Origin: Rubripirellula sp.
GTDB taxonomy: Bacteria > Planctomycetota > Planctomycetia > Pirellulales > Pirellulaceae
DNA: 12,108 nucleotides
Assembly: GCA_029287555.1 (NCBI GenBank)
Contig: JARFQX010000066.1
Coordinates: forward strand, 1 to 12,108
Direction: 5' to 3'
Positions 7,062-12,108 of this stretch are shown here, piece by piece. Position 1 is the stretch's first letter; the number at the start of each line of letters is the position of its first letter. The position numbers and the translations under genes were made by a program. The notes under the pieces are model-generated. The model saw only the letters and a list, made by a program, of their open reading frames with translations. It had not been told where the DNA came from and did not search any database.

Positions 7062-8666
7062 GTGAGTATCCGCGTCGGGAATACCGCCTTCTCCCCCCAG
7101 GTTCGCCCGGAAACCCCAGAGGAGACAGACGTTGCCGATACCACGGCGGAAGCGACCAAAGGCGGATCGCAAGCCCTGGTGACGGCCCTGTTGGGAACAA
7201 CCCTTTCGGGCCTCTTCTATGGAATGGTGTGGACGGTTTCCTGGGAACCGCTGCAGCGTTACTTCCTCGGCCACCCCATTGCCGTTGCCGCGACCGTCTT
7301 GTTTTGGTTCGCCGTGGCGGTGTTGATTTCAAAGTGGCTTAGCGTGGTGACGCAGGCCAATCAGTTGTCGGCGATTCGGGACGAAGACTTGTTGCCTCCA
7401 CCCGTTGAAGCGGGGCCGGCCGACCGGTGGCTCGAGGAGAACGACGCCGGTCACGTCGCCCGGCGCTGGCTCGCCGAGATCGGCAAACTTCCCGCGGAGA
7501 TTCGCGGCAGTCATTTGGTAGGTCGGCTGGAGGAGTTGTTGACGCGGCAGTCCCAGCGGGGATCGACCAAGCACTTGGCGGACGACCTTCGCGAGCTCTC
7601 GGCGCGCGATGCCGACGCCGCACACGATTCACTCGGTTTGGTTCGGATCATCATCTGGGCGATCCCGATGCTCGGATTTCTAGGCACGGTCATTGGGATC
7701 ACTCAAACACTCGGCGGTCTTGACTTCACCAACGGTTCGGCCGCGGTTGAGAACCTCAAGAGTGGGCTGTACGTGGCGTTTGATACCACGGCGATTGGCT
7801 TGGTGCTGTCGGTGCTGGCGATCTTCCTTCAGTTTCCGATAGAGCGGAGTGAGCAACGACTCTTGTCTGCGATCGATGCAAGAGTTGGCCATTTGCTCTC
7901 GGCGAGTCTGCCGAGCGACGAAACCTCGGACAATCAAACAGCATTGATCGCGGACCTGTGCCGCGGTGTTCAAGCGGCGGTCGCTGAATCGCTTGAGAAT
8001 CAGGCCCAGCTTTGGCGCGAAACCATCGACGAGGCACAGCGGCATTGGCAACTCGTTCACGACGACAATGCCAACCGCATCGTGGAAGCGATCGAGAGCT
8101 CCTTAGTTCCTGCCCTCACGAATCATGCCGAAGACCTGGCTTCGGCCAGCGCGGGCGTCAGCCGGGAACTTGGAGAAAACTGTCAGCGATGGCGTGAAAC
8201 GCTCGACCAGGCCCAATCGATGGTTCGCCAAGCCAATCAGGACTCGGCCCATCAATTAGTCGAGAGCCTTGAAACAACGCTGCATCCATCACTGACCAAG
8301 CATGCCGCGACCATCGACGACTCGGCGCACATGGCGGCCGATCGGCTTGAGAAGCAACTGGAGCGTTGGGAGAAGGCGATTCACCAACACTCCGAAACGC
8401 TTGTCTCGCAACAGCAATCGGTCGTTCGACAATTCGAGGCCTTGGCCGACACCCAACGGGGCACCGAATCAATCCTGGCCCTTCAACAGTCGCTCGACGC
8501 AAACTTGCAGCGACTCAACGCAACCAACTCAGCGATCGACCGAAGTATCAGCGCGGCGGCGGGAGATGGAATGGCCGAGGCGATGCGTTTCCTCGCCCGC
8601 GCCGTCGACGTGCTGTCGAAGCGATTGCCCGAACAAGAACATGAAGCTTCGAGGCGTGCAGCATGA
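7062..8666 (+). CDS. MotA/TolQ/ExbB-family channel protein with long repeated cytoplasmic tail
   Basis: This encodes 534 residues from the GTG at 7062; an alternative TTG at 6990 would add 24. The family forms pentameric proton or sodium channels that power rotation or pulling by a dimeric partner. Helices lie near residues 38-60 and 71-93. A cytoplasmic loop of about 100 residues follows, then helices at about 193-217 and 235-257. This 2+2 layout is MotA-like, whereas ExbB has three helices. The core motifs are present: IPMLGFLGTVIGITQT in helix 3 and AFDTTAIGLVLS in helix 4, the latter keeping the polar threonines of the ion path. A helical tail of about 275 residues holds two 59-residue repeats (317-375 and 376-434, each starting near WRET[IL]D[EQ]AQ) and a partial third starting RWEKAIHQH. 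The stop overlaps the next start (ATGA). The tail recalls ZorA of Zorya defence, but no other Zorya gene is seen. Confidence 0.9.
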   Translation: MSIRVGNTAFSPQVRPETPEETDVADTTAEATKGGSQALVTALLGTTLSGLFYGMVWTVSWEPLQRYFLGHPIAVAATVLFWFAVAVLISKWLSVVTQANQLSAIRDEDLLPPPVEAGPADRWLEENDAGHVARRWLAEIGKLPAEIRGSHLVGRLEELLTRQSQRGSTKHLADDLRELSARDADAAHDSLGLVRIIIWAIPMLGFLGTVIGITQTLGGLDFTNGSAAVENLKSGLYVAFDTTAIGLVLSVLAIFLQFPIERSEQRLLSAIDARVGHLLSASLPSDETSDNQTALIADLCRGVQAAVAESLENQAQLWRETIDEAQRHWQLVHDDNANRIVEAIESSLVPALTNHAEDLASASAGVSRELGENCQRWRETLDQAQSMVRQANQDSAHQLVESLETTLHPSLTKHAATIDDSAHMAADRLEKQLERWEKAIHQHSETLVSQQQSVVRQFEALADTQRGTESILALQQSLDANLQRLNATNSAIDRSISAAAGDGMAEAMRFLARAVDVLSKRLPEQEHEASRRAA

Positions 8667-10807
8667 GTGGGCGGCGACGTCAGGGTCTATCGCCTTCCCT
8701 GTTTCCCTTTCTGGCTGTCCTCGTCTGCACCTTGGGTACGCTGATCCTGCTGCTCGCCCTGGTTGCCCAAAATGCAACCACGGCAGCTCAGCAACAGGCA
8801 CAGGCCAAGCTGCAATCGAAGGACGAGGCATCGGACTCCGCTCGACCCCGCATGACTCGGGCCGCGGTGGAAGACCTTCTTCGCCAGGAAGAGTTTCGCG
8901 TGAACGAATTGGTGTCGGTGCGCGACCAGCAAACGGCTGACCTGGAAGCACGCCGCGATGAGCTAACGCATCTCGAAGATCACATTGCCAGACTTCGGCA
9001 ACAGATTAGTCAGTTGAATGACGAAGTGGGTGTGGCGACCGGCGAATTGGAAGTGACTTCGATCACCGAATCGGCGATCAATGAGATCGAAGCGAAGATC
9101 AACGAGGAGCAACAAGTCATCGAAGCGCTTCGCGAGGAAACCAAGGACCAGTCTCCGCGTGTCGTCATCGTTCCTCACAAGGGTCCCAACGGTACGAGTC
9201 GTCGTCCCGTATATCTGGAGTGCCACGCCGACGGAATCACCATTCAACCGGAAGGCTCCCAGATTACCCTTGCGCAACTTGAGAACGCCGGCTACTCCGC
9301 CAATCCTCTGGACGCGGCTTTGAGAACGATCCGCATCCACGTGATGCAAACGTACGGTGATCCGGTGCCGCCCTATCCGCTGTTGGTGGTGCGTCCCGAT
9401 GGGATTGACTCCTACGGAGCTGCCCGGATGGCGATGCGTGACTGGGATGACCAATTCGGATACGAGCTGGTTCCCGCCGAAGTCAAGCTGGCGTACGCCA
9501 AGCCGGACTCAAACCTCAAGCGGCGGATCGACCTGGCGATCAACCACGCGGTTGCCGGGCAAAGGGTCCGCCTGGCAATGTCTCAACGGGCATCGAGAGG
9601 CGGGGGATTGCCCGGCGGGTCGGCGGCCCGCGAAGGTCGGCGAACACCGAGAGGCTCGCTGCCGACGCTTTCGGCGGCCGCCTTGGATCAAGCCGGCCGC
9701 GCAAACGGTTTCCGCTCATTGAGAGACGATTACGCTGCCCCGTCGACTTCATCAATCTCACGATCGCCCTACGCACGTGGTCCTCAAATCGGCTCGGTCA
9801 ACCAAAACGCATACGTAGGCAGTGCCAGCCCATCAGAGGATGCCGGTGCCGCGGCACGACGAATGGCCGAGCAGATGCAAGCCGCCGCGAACGAGATGCG
9901 GTCCTCTTCCCGAACCGGCTCGCCGCTTGGCAAACACTATGCCGACCTCGTTCCAGGCACGGGAGACAGCGACGTCGATCCGCTCGCAGCCGGCGCAAAA
10001 CCGGCTGGAGCTGACGCGGGCAGCTTCGAGCCGGGCCAAGCTACTTCCGCCGACGATCCGAACCGCGCAGCGTTGACCGAGCGGTCATCGGATTCAAGAT
10101 CGACACCGATGCAATCGTTATCCGGACCAACCGAGACGGAGAGCTTTGCACCTTCGTCCGCGACAGCGGCCAGCCTTGGCGAATCGACAACGGGGTCATC
10201 AAGTGCCCACTCATCCGGTGCGCCGAGCACATCCCAACACGCCCAGTCGACGCAGGCAGCCCCGGCCATGCAGGCGCTTGAGCCGATGCAAGGCACGCCT
10301 GAAGCGATGGCATCTCCATCGATGACGGGATCACCCGTGATGATGTTGGACCAAGAAGACCTCGAAGATGAAATCAAGCTGAACGAGCCGATCACCCCGC
10401 CTCAACCGGCCCAGCGTCCCTTCACCCCGCGACCAAATTCGGAACTGGTGCGCCGGGTTGGTCGCCAATGGGCATTGCCAGAATCGATCGCCGGAATGCG
10501 GGGCAATGCGATCGTGCGATCGATACGGCTGCAGTGTTATCCCGACCGGTTCGTTCTGCTGCCGGCCAAGAACGAAAGTGCTACCGAAGTCTTCAGCTTC
10601 TTCAACGGGGACATCGACCGAGCAACGCTGGAACTCGCCACGACGCTGCGCGATCGGATCGACCAGTGGGGCCCAGCGCTGCCCGGCGGGCGTTGGCAAC
10701 CAAGACTGGAAGTTCAAATCAAGCCGCGGGGACAGATGCGATTCCATCAACTGAGAACCCTGATGAACGATAGTGGGATCGAAGTCGTTGGGAGGGTCTC
10801 GCCATGA
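8663..10807 (+). CDS. Single-pass membrane protein with ExbD-like helix lacking the key Asp and two periplasmic modules
   Basis: This encodes 714 residues; its ATG overlaps the previous stop, with GAGG 8 bp upstream. A basic N-terminus (RRRQ) is followed by one helix (about 11-36) containing PFLAVLVCTLGTLILLLAL. This resembles the ExbD/TolR helix, but Ala18 sits where the proton-carrying Asp would be. A coiled coil (about 66-162) follows. Module A (182-273) has VYLECHADGITIQP, then LLVVRPDGIDSYGAAR and GYELVP. A Ser/Ala/Pro/Gln-rich, probably disordered region spans about 305-585. Module B (615-711) repeats the same plan: IRLQCYPDRFVLLP, then LEVQIKPRGQMRFHQLRTLM and GIEVVG. The bulk should lie outside the cytoplasm. 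The operon position suggests it is a partner of the channel protein. The function is unknown, and no OmpA-type peptidoglycan-binding motif is visible. Confidence 0.85.
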   Translation: MSGRRRQGLSPSLFPFLAVLVCTLGTLILLLALVAQNATTAAQQQAQAKLQSKDEASDSARPRMTRAAVEDLLRQEEFRVNELVSVRDQQTADLEARRDELTHLEDHIARLRQQISQLNDEVGVATGELEVTSITESAINEIEAKINEEQQVIEALREETKDQSPRVVIVPHKGPNGTSRRPVYLECHADGITIQPEGSQITLAQLENAGYSANPLDAALRTIRIHVMQTYGDPVPPYPLLVVRPDGIDSYGAARMAMRDWDDQFGYELVPAEVKLAYAKPDSNLKRRIDLAINHAVAGQRVRLAMSQRASRGGGLPGGSAAREGRRTPRGSLPTLSAAALDQAGRANGFRSLRDDYAAPSTSSISRSPYARGPQIGSVNQNAYVGSASPSEDAGAAARRMAEQMQAAANEMRSSSRTGSPLGKHYADLVPGTGDSDVDPLAAGAKPAGADAGSFEPGQATSADDPNRAALTERSSDSRSTPMQSLSGPTETESFAPSSATAASLGESTTGSSSAHSSGAPSTSQHAQSTQAAPAMQALEPMQGTPEAMASPSMTGSPVMMLDQEDLEDEIKLNEPITPPQPAQRPFTPRPNSELVRRVGRQWALPESIAGMRGNAIVRSIRLQCYPDRFVLLPAKNESATEVFSFFNGDIDRATLELATTLRDRIDQWGPALPGGRWQPRLEVQIKPRGQMRFHQLRTLMNDSGIEVVGRVSP
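10791..10796 (+). promoter_or_regulatory. Strong Shine-Dalgarno site for the third operon gene
   Basis: GGAGGG lies 7 bp before the ATG at 10804, inside the end of the preceding gene. It is the best ribosome-binding site in the window and may raise translation of the third protein independently of coupling through the ATGA overlap. Confidence 0.6.
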
Positions 10808-11847
10808 GCCAGAAACGCAGAAGGCGAAACGTCTTGGAACTTGGGCACGATGCGTTCCTCGACATCGTTGCCAACCTCGTCGGGATCTTGATCATCCTGG
10901 TCGTCGTGCTGGGATCCCAGTCGACCGCCGTGATTGAGGAGATCAAAGAGCACCTGCAGGATGAATCGCTTACCGCCGATTCCCAGTATGCGACCGACGA
11001 GCAATTGGCCCAACTATCACGCCAAGCGATGCGGGCGGCCTCGGCGCAAAACGACTCCATTCGTTTCGAAAGCTTGATCAAGAAGTACGACGCCGATATT
11101 GACTTCAAACGCCGGCAGCGGGCCCTGATCATGGACCTATTGGCCGAAGCGCAAGCCGCCTGGGAGGAGAAGAAGCAACAACTCGACCAGAAAGCCACGG
11201 AGGCGGCGAGCCGAAACTCGCGATTCAAAGTCGCCCAAGAGAAGCTCGAGAAACTCGAGGGCGAACGAAAGCGTCTGGAAGATCAACCCGAACCCATCGT
11301 GGCCGTTGAGCACCTGCCTACTCCAATGGCGAAGACCGTGTTCGGTGACGAACTTCATTTTCGGTTGAAAGGAAATCGCTTGTCGGTGGTCCCCATCGAT
11401 AAACTGCTTGATGAGATCCGCAGCGACTTTCAACGAGTCGCCGGTAGCTCACGTAACGGTCAGATGGAAGCTGCGGTGGGTCCGGTTCGCGGCTACATTG
11501 CACGCTACCGCATGGATAAGAACCGCGGCATGGTTGCTCGCGGCGGACAAATCCAGATGGCAACCCGAATCCAGTTGGTTGGGATGAGCGTTGAACCACT
11601 GGATGAACCTCATGGCAAACCGATTGATCAAGTGCTGGCCAGCGGCCGCGAGCTTGACATCGAGTTAGCCGGACGCAATCCCGGAGCGACAACCATCACG
11701 GTTTGGGTCTACCCCGACAGCTTCGCCGCCTTTCGCCGCCTCAAGGAACATCTTTACGCTCGCGGGTTCGCAACCGCGGCTCGTCCACTGCCAATGGATC
11801 ACTTGATTTCCGGCGGACCGGACGGGTCACGTTCCAACGCCCAGTAG
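10804..11847 (+). CDS. ExbD/TolR-like single-pass protein with conserved transmembrane Asp and coiled coil
   Basis: This encodes 347 residues, and its start overlaps the stop of the preceding gene (ATGA). A basic N-terminus (KRRRR) is followed by a helix with AFLDIVANLVGILIILVVV. Asp20 aligns with the essential membrane Asp of ExbD (PFIDV context) that takes up protons from the ExbB-type channel. A long coiled coil (about 61-161) rich in Lys/Glu/Gln follows, including KLEKLEGERKRLEDQ. The C-terminal part (about 180-330) has LHFRLKGNRLSVVP and then ITVWVYPDSFAAFRRLKEHL and GFATAARPLP, the same two-part plan as in the preceding protein and related to the ExbD periplasmic domain. Residues 240-295 form an insertion between the parts. 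It is likely the ion-responsive partner of the channel protein. The substrate or target is unknown. Confidence 0.87.
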   Translation: MSQKRRRRNVLELGHDAFLDIVANLVGILIILVVVLGSQSTAVIEEIKEHLQDESLTADSQYATDEQLAQLSRQAMRAASAQNDSIRFESLIKKYDADIDFKRRQRALIMDLLAEAQAAWEEKKQQLDQKATEAASRNSRFKVAQEKLEKLEGERKRLEDQPEPIVAVEHLPTPMAKTVFGDELHFRLKGNRLSVVPIDKLLDEIRSDFQRVAGSSRNGQMEAAVGPVRGYIARYRMDKNRGMVARGGQIQMATRIQLVGMSVEPLDEPHGKPIDQVLASGRELDIELAGRNPGATTITVWVYPDSFAAFRRLKEHLYARGFATAARPLPMDHLISGGPDGSRSNAQ

Positions 11848-11870
11848 GTCCAGTCGTTGGACTGACGATT

Positions 11871-11973
11871 CGGCCCGTTCCTCGGCCCGTTCCTCGGCCC
11901 GTTCCTCGGGCCGACCATCGGGCCCAAGTCAAGATGGGCCAAGTCAAAACGGGCCAGCAAGCCAACACGGGCC
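11871..11973. repeat. Composite GGCCC/GGGCC repeat cluster in a convergent gap
   Basis: Three perfect 12-bp units CGGCCCGTTCCT (11871-11882, 11883-11894, 11895-11906) are followed by inverted GGGCC-bearing units. These include the pair AAGTCAAGATGGGCC (11926-11940) and AAGTCAAAACGGGCC (11941-11955), and a related piece ending ACGGGCC (11956-11973). The left and right halves are complementary at their GGCCC cores, so several alternative hairpins are possible. Confidence 0.85.
11894..11914. terminator. GC-rich hairpin in convergent gap, possible bidirectional terminator
   Basis: TCGGCCCG (11894-11901) and CGGGCCGA (11907-11914) form a perfect 8-bp stem with a TTCCT loop. It lies between the end of the channel operon and the end of the sugar kinase gene, where a shared terminator would be expected. 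No U-tract follows on either strand, so it is not a textbook intrinsic terminator. Confidence 0.35.
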
Positions 11974-11977
11974 ACGT

Positions 11978-12108
11978 TCACGACTCGTTGGCCAGCTCTT
12001 GTCGGGCGCAGGCAGCGGCACCAAGCACACCGGCATCGTCACCCAACTTGGCGGCAACCACTTCAAAGCGATCTTTGTAGACGCTCATCACGTTTTGCCG
12101 GGCCGTTT
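11978..12108 (-). CDS. ROK-family sugar kinase (glucokinase-like), C-terminal fragment
   Basis: Only the last 43 codons are inside the window: 42 in-frame complete codons read from base 12106 and then TGA at 11980-11978, with the start beyond the right edge. The tail reads FEVVAAKLGDDAGVLGAAACAR, shown here as two known pieces: a hydrophobic strand and the LGDDAGVLGAA block. That block is typical of the C-terminus of ROK glucokinases and N-acetylmannosamine kinases, which phosphorylate sugars with ATP in the cytoplasm. The catalytic Asp and the zinc-binding cysteine motif are outside the window, so the substrate cannot be set. It is convergent with the channel operon and probably unrelated to it. 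Confidence 0.8.
   Translation of the reverse strand, partial: TARQNVMSVYKDRFEVVAAKLGDDAGVLGAAACARQELANES

Noticed and set aside
6589..7332. Minus-strand open frame of 247 codons across the divergent region
   Set aside because: It is Arg/Pro/Ser-rich, overlaps the well-supported channel gene and the small exported gene in another frame, and includes the tandem repeat. It looks like a chance frame in GC-rich DNA.
9937..10395. Minus-strand open frame opposite the low-complexity part of the 714-residue protein
   Set aside because: It mirrors the biased codon composition of the Ser/Ala/Pro-rich region, has no ribosome-binding site and no recognisable domain.
7062..11847. Zorya anti-phage system (ZorA/ZorB-like)
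   Set aside because: The channel protein has a ZorA-like long tail, but neither partner shows an OmpA-like peptidoglycan-binding domain as in ZorB, and no ZorC, ZorD or ZorE gene is nearby. At most it is a distant relative.
11851..11864. CAGTC-GTTG-GACTG hairpin just after the channel operon
   Set aside because: Only a 5-bp stem with no T-run, and weaker than the 8-bp stem at 11894-11914.

Overview
The window looks like a chromosomal segment from a planctomycete, most likely a Rhodopirellula-like Pirellulaceae. This is inferred from protein character, not from a marker gene. The clues are an excisionase-type helix-turn-helix domain fused to a long Asp/Ser/Gly-rich region and a membrane anchor, a ResB protein with a long C-terminal extension, MotA/ExbB-type channels with unusual partners, many weak or absent Shine-Dalgarno sites, and degenerate short tandem repeats in the intergenic gaps. 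I see no tRNA, rRNA, transposase, CRISPR array or phage gene.

Left part (1-6592), all on the minus strand. Reading in gene order from right to left, there is a small membrane-anchored or exported protein (6592-6146), a helix-turn-helix/acidic/transmembrane protein (6033-4393), a 428-bp gap with a degenerate 14-15-bp tandem repeat, a putative lipoprotein made of permuted duplicated units (3964-2804), and a large ResB-type cytochrome c maturation protein that starts at 2766 and runs off the left edge. The lipoprotein and ResB genes are 37 bp apart and probably form one operon.

Right part (6593-11847). A divergent gap with a 17-bp triple repeat and an inverted repeat leads into a tightly coupled three-gene plus-strand operon. 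Its genes are a four-helix MotA/TolQ/ExbB-family channel with a long repeated helical tail (7062-8666), a 714-residue single-pass protein (8663-10807) and a 347-residue single-pass protein (10804-11847). Both junctions are ATGA overlaps. The third protein has an ExbD/TolR-like membrane helix with the key aspartate. In the second protein the matching position is alanine. The second and third proteins share a periplasmic module of related design, present twice in one and once in the other. This looks like a proton-driven (or ion-driven) envelope machine with two non-identical ExbD-like partners, and it is the most interesting system in the window.

Right edge (11848-12108). A short convergent gap full of GGCCC/GGGCC repeats, with one strong hairpin, separates the operon from the C-terminal end of a minus-strand ROK-family sugar kinase that is cut by the window edge.
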